64,000 bases of DNA from Thiospirillum jenense (GTDB taxonomy: Bacteria; Pseudomonadota; Gammaproteobacteria; Chromatiales; Chromatiaceae), in assembly GCF_014145225.1 (NCBI RefSeq), contig NZ_JABVCQ010000016.1:1-64000 (forward strand), read 5' to 3'. Under the pieces are notes generated by a model. The model was not told where the DNA came from. It saw nothing but the letters and a program-made list of their open reading frames with translations, and made no database searches. The translations under genes were made by a program, and so were the position numbers. This document shows, piece by piece, positions 40,523 to 49,829 of the stretch; the stretch's first letter is position 1; every line of letters starts with the position of its first letter.

Positions 40523-41456
40523 TGCAGAACACGGCGGCGATATAGCGGATGTGACCACGTTGGCGTGGAACTTGGACGCGGCCTCGCGTCACCCGTTTGA
40601 AATGCTCCCGCCGCATGATGTCCGTACCCTGATCGGCAACAGCCGTGACCTGCCGCCGCTGCCGCAAATCACCCGCCGCTTGTTGGATTTACAGCGTTCA
40701 CCCGAGGCGACGGCTAAACAATTGGCGGACATTGTTGAACTCGACCCGCTGTTGACCGGGCAACTGCTGCGCTGGGCGAATTCGGCGTACTACGCGGTGC
40801 GCCAGCAGGTGGTGACGGTGCAGGACGCAATTGTGCGCGTACTAGGGTTTGAAACGGCGCTGAGTTTGGCGCTCGGCTTGACCGCGCTGGTGCCGCTGCG
40901 TACGCCCAATCACGGCGCACTGGGGCGCGACGCGGTCTGGCAACACGGGATGCTGTGTAGCGCCCTGATGCAGCGGCTGCGGCTGTTGTTACCACCTGAC
41001 CCGCCGCGGCCGTCGGTCGGTTTAACGCAAACCGCCGGTTTAACGCACAACGTCGGGTATTTGATTCTTGGACATCTTTTGACGGATGCGTTTGAATTTG
41101 TTAGCCAATTAATCCAGCAAAATCCAGTGCTTGAGCTGCCGGTGATGGAGCGCTTCGCACTAGGTGTGGATCACACGCAACTGGGATTGTGGTTATTTGA
41201 CGAGTGGCAAATGCCGGCGGCGCTGCGCTGCGTGGTGCGCGAACATCACAACGTCGGTTATCAGGGCGAGCATGAGCAACTGGTGCTGCTGACCTGGTTG
41301 GCCGATCACCTGCTGGCGCACACCTCGGCGGGACTAGGGCCGCCGCGCTCGCCTGAGTGCGTTGAAATTGCCTGCACGCGCTTGGGGGTTGATTACACCG
41401 CCACGCAAGCCAGTTGCGCGTTTGTGATGGAGCGAGTCAGTGGCGAATTACCCTGA
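40503..41456 (+). CDS. HDOD-domain signalling protein
   Basis: A 317-residue protein overlapping the sigma-54 activator by 20 bases; GGAGGG precedes ATG 40503. The HDOD domain covers LPPLPQITRRLLDLQRSPEA, ELDPLLTGQLLRWANSAYYA and AIVRVLGFETALSLALGL, and continues with HNVGYLILGHLL and VVREHHNVGYQG. HDOD proteins are degenerate HD phosphohydrolases used as regulatory modules in motility, chemotaxis and c-di-GMP networks. Coupling to the activator suggests the two work together. Confidence 0.88.
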   Translation: MAMTRVNAEHGGDIADVTTLAWNLDAASRHPFEMLPPHDVRTLIGNSRDLPPLPQITRRLLDLQRSPEATAKQLADIVELDPLLTGQLLRWANSAYYAVRQQVVTVQDAIVRVLGFETALSLALGLTALVPLRTPNHGALGRDAVWQHGMLCSALMQRLRLLLPPDPPRPSVGLTQTAGLTHNVGYLILGHLLTDAFEFVSQLIQQNPVLELPVMERFALGVDHTQLGLWLFDEWQMPAALRCVVREHHNVGYQGEHEQLVLLTWLADHLLAHTSAGLGPPRSPECVEIACTRLGVDYTATQASCAFVMERVSGELP

Positions 41457-41546
41457 CCAATTTTAATTATTGGGGCGTCCAATCTGCAATTATTAAACGA
41501 TGCAGAGCGGGCGGTGGTTTTCATCAACTTGAATAGAAAAATAACA

Positions 41547-41810
41547 ATGTCGAAAGGACAAAGTCTGCAAGACCCATTCTTAAATGCGTTGCGTAAAGAA
41601 CGCATTCCCGTCTCGATCTTTTTGGTCAATGGCATTAAATTGCAGGGGCAAATTGAATCGTTCGATCAATTCGTGGTATTGCTGAAAAATACCGTCAGCC
41701 AGATGATTTATAAACATGCCATTTCCACCGTCGTGCCGTCGCGCAATTTGCGCAACCCATTGGTATTTGACACAGATGATGACGCGATTGATAACCATGA
41801 TGCGCACTAA
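41547..41810 (+). CDS. hfq: RNA chaperone Hfq
   Basis: An 87-residue Sm-like protein that forms hexamers and pairs small RNAs with mRNAs. ATG 41547 gives the canonical start [20 protein letters not shown]. Sm1 is [21 protein letters not shown] and Sm2 is the [12 protein letters not shown] motif with the KHA lysine. The C-terminal tail is short and acidic. It is followed after five bases by hflX, as in other Gammaproteobacteria. Confidence 0.98.
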   Translation: MSKGQSLQDPFLNALRKERIPVSIFLVNGIKLQGQIESFDQFVVLLKNTVSQMIYKHAISTVVPSRNLRNPLVFDTDDDAIDNHDAH

Positions 41811-41815
41811 TTGCC

Positions 41816-43093
41816 ATGTTTGATCGCCCACAGAGCGGCGAGCGCGCCGTGTTGGTGCAACTGGCACTCGGCGGGTTGACGCCCGATGCCGATATGCGTA
41901 ATGAATTCAGTGCGTTAGCCGCGGCCGCGGGGGCAATTGAGGTGGCGTATCTCAGCGGCAGCCGTGACCAACCCGATGCGCGGCTGTTTGTCGGCACGGG
42001 CAAGGCGGATGAAATCAAAGCGGTGATAGCCACGGAATCTGCCGAGTTGGTCATGTTCGATCACACCTTGAGTCCGGCGCAGGAACGCAATCTGGAACGC
42101 TTGTTACAGTGTCGCGTGGTGGATCGTAACGGCTTGATTTTAGACATCTTTGCCCAGCGGGCGCGGTCATTTGAGGGCAAATTGCAGGTCGAGTTGGCGC
42201 AGTTGCAACATCTGTCCACGCGATTGGTGCGCGGCTGGACGCATCTGGAACGGCAAAAGGGCGGTATTGGCTTGCGTGGACCGGGTGAGACGCAGTTGGA
42301 AACTGACCGGCGGCTGCTCGGCAAACGGATTGTGGTGTTAAATCAACGCCTTAAACGCATTGAAACGCAGCGGGCGCAGGGGCGGCGAGCGCGGGAGCGG
42401 GCGGAATTGCCGACGGTGGCGCTGGTCGGTTATACCAATGCGGGCAAGTCCACGCTGTTTAATCGCTTGACATCTGCGGGTGTTTTTCAAGCGGATCAAT
42501 TATTTGCCACACTCGATCCGACGGTGCGGCGCTTGGATTTACCGCAGGCGGGCGCGGTGCTGCTGGCGGATACGGTGGGATTTATCAATCGCTTACCGCA
42601 CGCGCTGGTGGCGGCATTTCGGTCAACGTTGCAGGAGGCGCGCATGGCGGATGTGTTACTCCATGTCAGCGATGCCAGTGCCGAACAACGCGAGCGGCAA
42701 GCGGCGGACGTGTTGGCGGTGTTGGCGGAAATTGACGCGGCCGAGATTCCGTGTGTGCAAGTGTTGAATAAAATTGACCAATTACCCGAGCAAACGGCGC
42801 GAGTGGATCGGGATGATAGCGGGCAGGTGACGCGGGTGTGGTTATCCGCTGCGACGGGTGACGGCGTGGATTTGTTATTAGCGGCGTTGAATGAACGGCT
42901 GCATGGTGATATGACCACGCGGCAATTATCCTTGCGGGCAATTGATGGCAAATTGCGGGCGTGGTTATTTGAACATGGTCAAGTGAAAACGGATGTGCCG
43001 AATGATGAAGGCGGGTGGGAGATGACCGTTTCTATTGCCCGAACGCAATTGGAACGGCGGTTGGCGGAGGAGGTTGGTATTTACTGCGTATAA
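41816..43093 (+). CDS. hflX: Ribosome-associated GTPase HflX
   Basis: A 425-residue GTPase that splits stalled or heat-damaged ribosomes. The N-terminal domain contains FVGTGKADEIK, FDHTLSPAQERNLE and DRNGLILDIFAQRARS; the glycine-rich GGIGLRGPGETQLETDRR linker is diagnostic. GTPase motifs are G1 GYTNAGKST, G3 DTVGFINRLP and G4 NKID. The coding sequence matches neighbouring housekeeping genes in composition. The usual next genes hflK and hflC are absent. Confidence 0.97.
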   Translation: MFDRPQSGERAVLVQLALGGLTPDADMRNEFSALAAAAGAIEVAYLSGSRDQPDARLFVGTGKADEIKAVIATESAELVMFDHTLSPAQERNLERLLQCRVVDRNGLILDIFAQRARSFEGKLQVELAQLQHLSTRLVRGWTHLERQKGGIGLRGPGETQLETDRRLLGKRIVVLNQRLKRIETQRAQGRRARERAELPTVALVGYTNAGKSTLFNRLTSAGVFQADQLFATLDPTVRRLDLPQAGAVLLADTVGFINRLPHALVAAFRSTLQEARMADVLLHVSDASAEQRERQAADVLAVLAEIDAAEIPCVQVLNKIDQLPEQTARVDRDDSGQVTRVWLSAATGDGVDLLLAALNERLHGDMTTRQLSLRAIDGKLRAWLFEHGQVKTDVPNDEGGWEMTVSIARTQLERRLAEEVGIYCV

Positions 43094-43108
43094 ACACGGG
43101 GTAAGGTT

Positions 43109-44089
43109 ATGAAAACAATTACTATATTTAACAATAAAGGTGGAGTTGGTAAAACAACTTATATGTTCCATGTGGCTCATCTGTTAGCACGAAAAAACAA
43201 AACTGTGCTAATGGTAGATTGCGACAGTCAGTGCAATTTAACAGCATATGCAATGAGAGATGAAGCAATTGAAAAAGCGTGGAACGAAGATGGAAATAGT
43301 ATTTACCGCGTTATTGAACTTGTTTACAGGGGGATAGGTGACATTCGTAAAACCCGTCCCACCCCTTTGAGTGAACATTTGTATATTGTCCCTGGTGATT
43401 TATTTTTAAGCAACTATGAAGATAAATTAGGTGACTCTTGGAATAGCGCAAAAGGCGGTAGCGAGCCTGATTTAAGGGTACAGTCCGCAATTTATCGGTA
43501 CATAAAATGGGTTGCTTCTGAAATAAACGCGGATGTCGTGATGATTGACTTGGGACCAAATCTAGGGGCATTAAATCGTGCTGTGCTAAGTTCAAGTGAT
43601 TATTTTATAGTTCCCGTCGCCCCCGATTTATTTTCAATAAAAGGCACAGAAAATTTGGGATCAAAATTAGTGACATGGCAACGTGAATGGCAACAATGCA
43701 ATAATGCTTGGGCAGGAGATAATCTGGATTTACCACAAGGGAAACCGATTTTTGCTGGCTATGTCATTCAGCAACATAATCCGCGCAATAACGCGGCAGG
43801 AATGACAAAGGGTTGGCAAATATTTGGCGACCAATTGGAAAATGCAATGCAACAAAACATCATTGGAAAGTTATCTTCAAGTCAAATCATTTCTTGGGCT
43901 GATGGTTCGTACAATTTGGGCAAAATACCTAATTTACATAGTTTAATACCTTACTCTCTAAATGCAAGAAAACCTGTTTTCGATTGCAATAATGCTGATG
44001 GTCTCACAGGGGCTCACATTACCACAGCTAAAAAGTCCGTAGATCACTTCAATGCAATGGTAGAACGCCTACTAGAGTTAATCAACTAA
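43109..44089 (+). CDS. Lone ParA/MinD-type ATPase
   Basis: A 326-residue deviant-Walker ATPase, start at ATG 43109 with a GTAAGG site. The Walker A motif NKGGVGKTTYM spans residues 9-19 and DCDSQCNLT is the A' motif; VVMIDLGPNLGALNRAVL is Walker B. It is longer than plasmid ParA cores, with an insert around residues 75-120 and a C-terminal region (HITTAKKSVDHFNAMVERLL). No ParB gene or parS-like repeat is adjacent. The gene is visibly AT-richer than hflX and leuC on either side, uses different codons and sits where hflK/hflC are expected, so acquisition by transfer is likely. Role unknown. Confidence 0.85.
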   Translation: MKTITIFNNKGGVGKTTYMFHVAHLLARKNKTVLMVDCDSQCNLTAYAMRDEAIEKAWNEDGNSIYRVIELVYRGIGDIRKTRPTPLSEHLYIVPGDLFLSNYEDKLGDSWNSAKGGSEPDLRVQSAIYRYIKWVASEINADVVMIDLGPNLGALNRAVLSSSDYFIVPVAPDLFSIKGTENLGSKLVTWQREWQQCNNAWAGDNLDLPQGKPIFAGYVIQQHNPRNNAAGMTKGWQIFGDQLENAMQQNIIGKLSSSQIISWADGSYNLGKIPNLHSLIPYSLNARKPVFDCNNADGLTGAHITTAKKSVDHFNAMVERLLELIN

Positions 44090-44186
44090 TAATCAAGCCT
44101 GTGCAAATCAAGTTATTTTTGACGACTTTGATGAGAACACTTTGTAAGCACTTCTTTGAAGTGAAAATAGATGAAAATAGCTATTT

Positions 44187-44210
44187 GTTCCCACGCTGGA
44201 ACGTGGGAAC
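44187..44210. repeat. REP-like palindrome between convergent genes
   Basis: GTTCCCACG (44187-44195) and CGTGGGAAC (44202-44210) are a perfect inverted pair. The hairpin lies between the 3' ends of the ParA-type gene and leuC and may terminate both. It has the same core as the other REP copies in the window. Confidence 0.7.
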
Positions 44211-44222
44211 AACCAAATACTT

Positions 44223-45635
44223 CTAATGCACCGCCCAATCAGCAATATCCACAAAATGCCCCGCAATTGCCGCCGCGGCCGCCATTGCTGGACTCACCAA
44301 ATGCGTCCGCCCACCCGGCCCCTGCCGTCCTTCAAAATTGCGATTACTGGTGGCGGCACAGCGTTCACCCGCCTCCAATCGGTCAGCATTCATTGCCAAA
44401 CACATTGAACAGCCCGGCTCGCGCCATTCAAAACCCGCATCACGAAAGAGTTGATCTAATCCTTCCGCCTCGGCTTGCGCTTTGACTAATCCCGAGCCCG
44501 GCACCACTAATGCCGCTTTAATAGATGGCGCAACTTTTTTACCCCGCGCAATTGCCGCCGCCGCCCGCAAATCTTCAATTCGGCCATTCGTGCAAGAGCC
44601 AATAAACACCTTGTCTAATTGAATTGACTTTATTGCCGTGCCGGGCGTTAAACCCATATACGCCAGCGCGTGACGCATTCCCTGCGCTTTAATGGCATCT
44701 AATTCGGCCGCCGGATCAGGCACGCAACCGTCCACGCCGACCACCATTTCCGGCGATGTCCCCCACGTCACTTGCGGGCGCAGCGTGTCGGCATTTAACG
44801 TCACCACGCGGTCGAATTGCGCCCCGGCATCGCTGACCAACGTGCGCCAATACGCCGCCGCCTCGTCAAATGCCGCCCCCGCTGGCGCGAGCGGCCGCCC
44901 GCGCAAATAGTCAAGCGTCGTGTCATCCACGCCAATCAAGCCCGCCCGCGCACCGGCTTCAATCGCCATGTTGCACAGCGTCATCCGCCCTTCCATTGAC
45001 AGCGCACGGATCGCATCACCTGCAAATTCAATCACTTGCCCGGTGCCGCCCGCCGTGCCGATCTGACCAATTAATGCCAGCGCGAGGTCTTTGGCCGTGA
45101 CGCCGGGCTTGAGTGTTCCCGTGACCTGCACCAGCAACGTTTTGGCCGTTTTTTGTACCAAACATTGCGTGGCTAAAACGTGTTCGACTTCCGACGTGCC
45201 GATGCCAAATGCCAGCGCACCGAAAGCGCCGTGCGTGGCGGTGTGACTGTCGCCGCAGACGATGGTCATGCCCGGTTGCGTGAAACCCTGCTCTGGCCCG
45301 ATGACATGCACCACGCCTTGACGCGGATCGTCCATTGAAAACAAGGGGATGCCGAACTCGACGCAGTTGGCTGCCAGTGTTTCGACCTGCAAGCGGGCGA
45401 TGGGGTCGGTGATGCCCAGATGGCGGTTGAGTGTCGGGACGTTGTGATCGGGGACGGCCAGATTGGCGGACGGGCGGCGCGGCTGGCGGCCGGATAAGCG
45501 CAGCCCTTCAAAGGCTTGCGGTGAGGTGACTTCGTGAATCAATTGCCGGTCAATGTAGAGTAACGCGGTGCCGTGTTCATCCACGCGGACGCTGTGTGAT
45601 TCCCATAATTTGGCGTATAAAGTTGTGGCGCTCAT
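44223..45635 (-). CDS. leuC: 3-Isopropylmalate dehydratase large subunit
   Basis: Fe-S aconitase-family subunit for leucine synthesis, 470 residues. The start [22 protein letters not shown] is cited in part as [10 protein letters not shown]; further motifs are [46 protein letters not shown] and the cluster cysteines in FIGSCTNGR and [12 protein letters not shown] complete LeuC C-terminus is present. leuD and leuB do not follow on this strand; the next gene is the convergent ParA-type ATPase, so the small subunit must be encoded elsewhere. Confidence 0.96.
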   Translation of the reverse strand: MSATTLYAKLWESHSVRVDEHGTALLYIDRQLIHEVTSPQAFEGLRLSGRQPRRPSANLAVPDHNVPTLNRHLGITDPIARLQVETLAANCVEFGIPLFSMDDPRQGVVHVIGPEQGFTQPGMTIVCGDSHTATHGAFGALAFGIGTSEVEHVLATQCLVQKTAKTLLVQVTGTLKPGVTAKDLALALIGQIGTAGGTGQVIEFAGDAIRALSMEGRMTLCNMAIEAGARAGLIGVDDTTLDYLRGRPLAPAGAAFDEAAAYWRTLVSDAGAQFDRVVTLNADTLRPQVTWGTSPEMVVGVDGCVPDPAAELDAIKAQGMRHALAYMGLTPGTAIKSIQLDKVFIGSCTNGRIEDLRAAAAIARGKKVAPSIKAALVVPGSGLVKAQAEAEGLDQLFRDAGFEWREPGCSMCLAMNADRLEAGERCAATSNRNFEGRQGPGGRTHLVSPAMAAAAAIAGHFVDIADWAVH

Positions 45636-45730
45636 GTGCGGCTGCTCCTAATCACTTAGGCACTCTTGAGTATTGAATTGTGTTGGTTATTCCCGATTAG
45701 GGAGTGGTTGATTTCATTCCGATTAATTGA

Positions 45731-45760
45731 AAACGCACCGGCGGCTGGCGCGGTGCGTTT
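45731..45760. terminator. Perfect 10-bp stem hairpin, likely terminator
   Basis: AAACGCACCG (45731-45740) pairs with CGGTGCGTTT (45751-45760) around a 10-base loop, with short T/A runs on both sides. It lies 24 bases beyond the stop of the secreted TSP3 gene on the minus strand and ahead of leuC, so it would insulate the two. Confidence 0.7.
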
Positions 45761-45783
45761 TAGTTGGGTGCTATGCCAAGTTG

Positions 45784-47559
45784 TTAATTGGTGTCGCAGG
45801 CGTTGCCAATGCGGTCGCCGTCGGTGTCAGTTTGATCTAAATTCATTACAGTCGGGCAATTATCACACGCATCGCCAAGCCCATCTCCATCACTTTGAGC
45901 TTGATCTGGATTAGGTACTGCCGGGCAGTTGTCATTGCACAACACACCATCTTCATCATCATCTGCTTGGGTTGGGTTTTTATAATTTGGGCAGTTATCG
46001 ATTGTATCTGCAACACCATCCATATCATTATCTATAGACCAGGCGTGAACCACCAGTCGACAAGGATTACTGCTACTACAGACACACTGATTTGAAGGAC
46101 AGGTTCCATTCTCGTTAACTGGAACGGAACATGTAGACTCTAAAATGCCGCATGTAAAATCATTATCATTTTCAATTGCGCGGAAATTTGCATAGTATGT
46201 CCTATTTTGTTCCAATGAACATTTATTTGATGAAGTATAGATGGATGTAGTACCAGACACACTTTCTTTTCTACAATCTGGATTCGGCGGATTAAGATTG
46301 CTCGGATAATCCGAAATAGAAAACTCAAAGCTACGATGCGTAGTACCTTGTAAATCTATGGAAAACTGAACCCATGTTGGGATATTTGTTATAACTTGCC
46401 CTGCACCAAAAGGTGGTAATCGTTGTACATAAGTTATTCCGCCTTTCAACGTTCCTCGAAAGTCATTACTGCTACTACGGCAAGATGTCGTGATAGGACT
46501 TACTCCAGCACATCCAGGATAATAAACATTATTATCAAAACCATCATAAATAATGATAGTAGGATTTCGAGAGTCTGGGAAATAAACCGTGCCCGCACCG
46601 GGCTCCAAGGCATCATCAGCTGGCTCATCAATCCCCTGTGCATTGCGTCTGACCCAAGTGATAGTGGGCTGCACGGGTGGGGATAATAAGGTTTGAATTT
46701 GCCCCTCTGGGTCATAGCCAAGATTTGTACCATCATCCTTATAGTTTTCAATCACATATTTAAGAAGAACATCCTGATTGTTATCATCTATGCTGGTACC
46801 AGTCACCCCATGATCTCTCTGATAATCAGCAAACAGTAATCCAACTCTGACAAGCTCTGCAAAGCGCGCCACGTCTGTAGCAGCTGCGGAATTACAACGG
46901 GCGCCATTGATTAACGAAACAATCATCTTGCCTGGTTGCATGTTCCCGGATACCAGCTCTTTAAGCCAATAATAATAACCACCAACTTGAATATCGCATT
47001 GTCTCTCCGTCGTGTTTGTGGTAACTGTGAATTGATCAATTACAGGAACTACAGGATTAATTACAGGAACGACTGTGCAAGTCGTATTCGCAGCAGTCAC
47101 ATCAACATCAGCATCACGGCCAAAAATGTTTTGATAGAGACTTGTAACGAACACCCCATACAGGTCAGCCTGTTCGTCAGTTCCCCACCCCGGCAAGCGG
47201 GCTTTAGGATATATTTCCAGTCTTTCATTTTCATTCTCTTCATAAAACCACTGTGCAAATTCTGCTTCAACTGCCTCAATATCTGTTCCCGCCTCAACCG
47301 TATTTCTTATTTCTGTCAATTTATTTACCCAGTCCACTAATTCAGTATTACTGGGAGCGCGGCCGAGCGTACCTATGCAAATCTGAGTGATAAAACAGCG
47401 GTTAGAATCACTACCGGCGCAAATATCGTCTGGAATGCTGCCATCACCGCAAACAGAAACTGTCGCTTGTGCTGGGATGACCAGCAATAAACTCGCCAGC
47501 AATAGCAAGATTTGATTATTAAGGAGACGCTTGGAAAACATCGCTATAATCCTTTTCAT
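45784..47559 (-). CDS. Secreted protein with DUF4214-like domain and thrombospondin type-3 repeats
   Basis: ATG 47559 (MKRIIAMFSKRLLNNQ) is chosen because a strong terminator for the previous gene occupies 47574-47600, which an earlier start would place in the coding region. The 591-residue product has a signal peptide ending PAQATV, an early Cys-containing segment, a DUF4214-like helical region (YQNIFGRDADVD, YYYWLKELVSGNMQPGKMI), a central beta-rich part and a C-terminal calcium-binding array of type-3 repeats (DNDMDGVADTIDNCPNY, DDDEDGVLCNDNCPAV, SDGDGLGDACDNCP, DTDGDRIGNACD). Such arrays occur in cell-surface or adhesive proteins. No transpeptidase or autotransporter signal was seen; function unknown. 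Confidence 0.75.
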   Translation of the reverse strand: MKRIIAMFSKRLLNNQILLLLASLLLVIPAQATVSVCGDGSIPDDICAGSDSNRCFITQICIGTLGRAPSNTELVDWVNKLTEIRNTVEAGTDIEAVEAEFAQWFYEENENERLEIYPKARLPGWGTDEQADLYGVFVTSLYQNIFGRDADVDVTAANTTCTVVPVINPVVPVIDQFTVTTNTTERQCDIQVGGYYYWLKELVSGNMQPGKMIVSLINGARCNSAAATDVARFAELVRVGLLFADYQRDHGVTGTSIDDNNQDVLLKYVIENYKDDGTNLGYDPEGQIQTLLSPPVQPTITWVRRNAQGIDEPADDALEPGAGTVYFPDSRNPTIIIYDGFDNNVYYPGCAGVSPITTSCRSSSNDFRGTLKGGITYVQRLPPFGAGQVITNIPTWVQFSIDLQGTTHRSFEFSISDYPSNLNPPNPDCRKESVSGTTSIYTSSNKCSLEQNRTYYANFRAIENDNDFTCGILESTCSVPVNENGTCPSNQCVCSSSNPCRLVVHAWSIDNDMDGVADTIDNCPNYKNPTQADDDEDGVLCNDNCPAVPNPDQAQSDGDGLGDACDNCPTVMNLDQTDTDGDRIGNACDTN

Positions 47560-47573
47560 CGTTTGAATAATCG

Positions 47574-47604
47574 TAAAAAAAGGGGCATTGCTGCCCCTTT
47601 CTAT
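47574..47604 (-). terminator. Rho-independent terminator after the 529-residue secreted protein gene
   Basis: Read on the minus strand, GGGGCA and TGCCCC form a 6-bp GC stem with a 4-base loop, followed by seven T residues. It separates the two secreted-protein genes into different transcripts and rules out a start for the downstream gene before 47574. Confidence 0.85.
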
Positions 47605-47666
47605 TTTCACACCACGCTTTTGTTACCCGAAAATAAATCTAAATAACTGCATGGCAAACATATTCA

Positions 47667-49211
47667 CTAAGGATTTCTAGTGTAGGCATGTTCTTGTGTA
47701 ATGCCGTACTGGATACCGGTCGTAGTGTTACTATATGTTTTAATACCAAAGCCTATTACTGGCAGGCCCAAATATCGGGTCTCAGTAATACCATCATTAG
47801 TATCAGTCCCAACTATACCGCCATTCTCCGCATCAGTTGCTGCATTCCCGGTGAAAGTCAGATTCAACCAACCGCTGGTAAACCCATCTTCGAGTTGGAT
47901 GCCATAAACATTATTGGCAGGTGGTGGTGACGCATTTGAAATATTGCCTGCCAAAGCACTGTAGATATTATTTCCGTCAACAGCGAATGAGAGGATATTT
48001 ACTTCTTTACAAATTTGCGGGACTGGAGTGGGCAATGGCGGAGAAAACGGAACATTAAAACCAACAGGCGAATTTTCTTCTCTATTAGCATAGTCATACT
48101 CAACAGTTTCACACGCACCATACGAATTAGAAAATGGTGACAGCGCTCGTCCGTCTGCATAAAAATGTTTGGTTGGGAAGGTCAAGACCCAGTCATTGAG
48201 CGCCCGCGCCGCTCCACCAATTGCATACTCGTTAATAACACTGGTTGCCATTAACAATGCACTAACACTGTCATAGCCAGTTTCAAACTCGTCAGTTTGC
48301 ACACCACCTGCGCTGTTAATTTTAATAATTTCTGGTGGGAATACATCGCCTAAATCTGGTCTCGTATCGCGGGGAGGATTCAGCATCAAGCTATTATTAT
48401 TATTAAAATTCGCCAACATTGTGACAGGCATGGGCACTACAAGTCCACTGCCGGCGTTAATCAAGTTAGCTGCTACCTTCATCACATTCAAAGGCTCACG
48501 AAACTGAGCTTGGATATGTTGGAACCCAGAGGTAATAACTGCCTCGTTATATTGAGCTTCAAGGGTGGGGCAAGAGGCCGGAACACCGTTACTATGAACG
48601 GCTAATGCGGCGATTGGCGAAACGGCGGGATTAGCAGTGCCCATTTCGATAATTTCAACATACCCGTCATAGGTTCGCACAATGCTACTAGAACCAACAT
48701 CAGTTCGCGTAGTTCCATCGTAGTCAGCAGAAGTGAAGGCAACCCCACGCATCCCGGCTCGCGTCGCCTGACTTGCATCAGCCTCAAATGGAATCAGGGA
48801 GGGAACAGTACAACTATTATCGTTGGTTTGGATTACTGGCCAGCCTAGTGCGGGGTTGCCAGCTGCATCAGGAGGAAGTGGGGCGCCTGTAGCATCAACT
48901 GCTGCGTGCATCGTGATGGTGCCAGTCCAAACATCATTTGGCGATAAATAAATCAAAAAGTCACGCGCATCACGGCTGTTGTCATGCTCGCGGAATCGAA
49001 TCTTGACTGCAATGACATTAACCGGATCCGTATTCACAATGCTAATATAAGTGTCATAACCATTGCGCGCTGAATAATACGGCACCAGCGCCACTTCACC
49101 CAGTCCATCGGGTGACAGATTCACCGCCTCAGCCGTCTGCACCGCCAATCCAGCCGCCATTGCCGCTGCAACAGCACCGGCCAACTTCGCTTTCTTAAAA
49201 AAATTCGCCAT
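47667..49211 (-). CDS. Secreted protein of unknown function (LVPYYSARNGYDTYI type)
   Basis: ATG 49211 has AGAGGA upstream at good distance. The 514-residue product has a signal peptide (LAGAVAAAMAAGLAVQTAEA) and then GEVALVPYYSARNGYDTYISI, cited in part, followed by IVNTDPVNVIAVKIRFREHD and DFLIYLSPNDVWTGTI. This N-terminal pattern, in which a surface protein presents a beta-sandwich with NT(D)P turns, is one I associate with conserved uncharacterised exported proteins of Gammaproteobacteria. The rest is beta-rich with few cysteines (TNDNSCTVPS, CPTLEAQYNEAVI, ACETVEYDYAN). No enzymatic motif was recognised. It is upstream of the TSP3 protein gene. Confidence 0.65.
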   Translation of the reverse strand: MANFFKKAKLAGAVAAAMAAGLAVQTAEAVNLSPDGLGEVALVPYYSARNGYDTYISIVNTDPVNVIAVKIRFREHDNSRDARDFLIYLSPNDVWTGTITMHAAVDATGAPLPPDAAGNPALGWPVIQTNDNSCTVPSLIPFEADASQATRAGMRGVAFTSADYDGTTRTDVGSSSIVRTYDGYVEIIEMGTANPAVSPIAALAVHSNGVPASCPTLEAQYNEAVITSGFQHIQAQFREPLNVMKVAANLINAGSGLVVPMPVTMLANFNNNNSLMLNPPRDTRPDLGDVFPPEIIKINSAGGVQTDEFETGYDSVSALLMATSVINEYAIGGAARALNDWVLTFPTKHFYADGRALSPFSNSYGACETVEYDYANREENSPVGFNVPFSPPLPTPVPQICKEVNILSFAVDGNNIYSALAGNISNASPPPANNVYGIQLEDGFTSGWLNLTFTGNAATDAENGGIVGTDTNDGITETRYLGLPVIGFGIKTYSNTTTGIQYGITQEHAYTRNP

Positions 49212-49340
49212 TTGAATTATCCTCTGTGGATCACAGTTGAATGAAACGAAAACCATTGAAAAATTAAAAACACCCAAGAACCGCTCCCGGCCTGACGTGT
49301 GAGTATAGCCTATGCCACCTTAATTGTCATAGCGCCCCCA

Positions 49341-49829
49341 TTAATCAGACTGCGCAAACCACCACTGGTCAGCAACTCGAATCCAAGTCTCATCCATTCG
49401 CCGCCGCCCCTGATACAAATTGCCACCATCTGGCAACACCGTCTCATAACTCAACATCAGCGCCACCTTCGCCGACTGCAACGCCGCATCGAGTTTGACC
49501 TCCGTCACCTGCGCACCCTGCCACTTCACCGCCCCGCCAAAGCGCCCGGCAAAACTCGCGGCATCGTTCAACTGGCGAAACGCCGGCGTCTCAAAGGTAT
49601 AAGCGGTTGCAAAATCCCGTTTTGCCAGCGCCGCCCAGCGCGCAGTCACCCGCGCTGAAAGCGCCGCCGCCACCGCCTGCTGTTCCGGGGTCGTGGCACG
49701 AGTAAAGATCGGCGCCGCCGCAGCTTGACCAACCACCGCCGGGGCGGGCGTCGCCACCTGCTCGACTGCGCTGGTCACACCAGTCACCAACATCAAAGCA
49801 ATAGCATAACTAAGCGGTTGCAATTTCAT
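49341..49829 (-). CDS. Small secreted protein, possibly NTF2-like
   Basis: A 162-residue protein with a signal peptide (LSYAIALMLVTGVTSAVEQ) and an Ala/Pro-rich linker. The mature part (ARWAALAKRDFATAYTFETPAFR, cited in parts as WAALAKRDFATAYTF; LSYETVLPDGGNLYQG; DETWIRVADQWWF) has the helix-then-strand order and the closing Trp-rich strand of NTF2-like/DUF4440 folds. No catalytic residues are evident. It is separated from its neighbours by gene-free DNA. Confidence 0.6.
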   Translation of the reverse strand: MKLQPLSYAIALMLVTGVTSAVEQVATPAPAVVGQAAAAPIFTRATTPEQQAVAAALSARVTARWAALAKRDFATAYTFETPAFRQLNDAASFAGRFGGAVKWQGAQVTEVKLDAALQSAKVALMLSYETVLPDGGNLYQGRRRMDETWIRVADQWWFAQSD

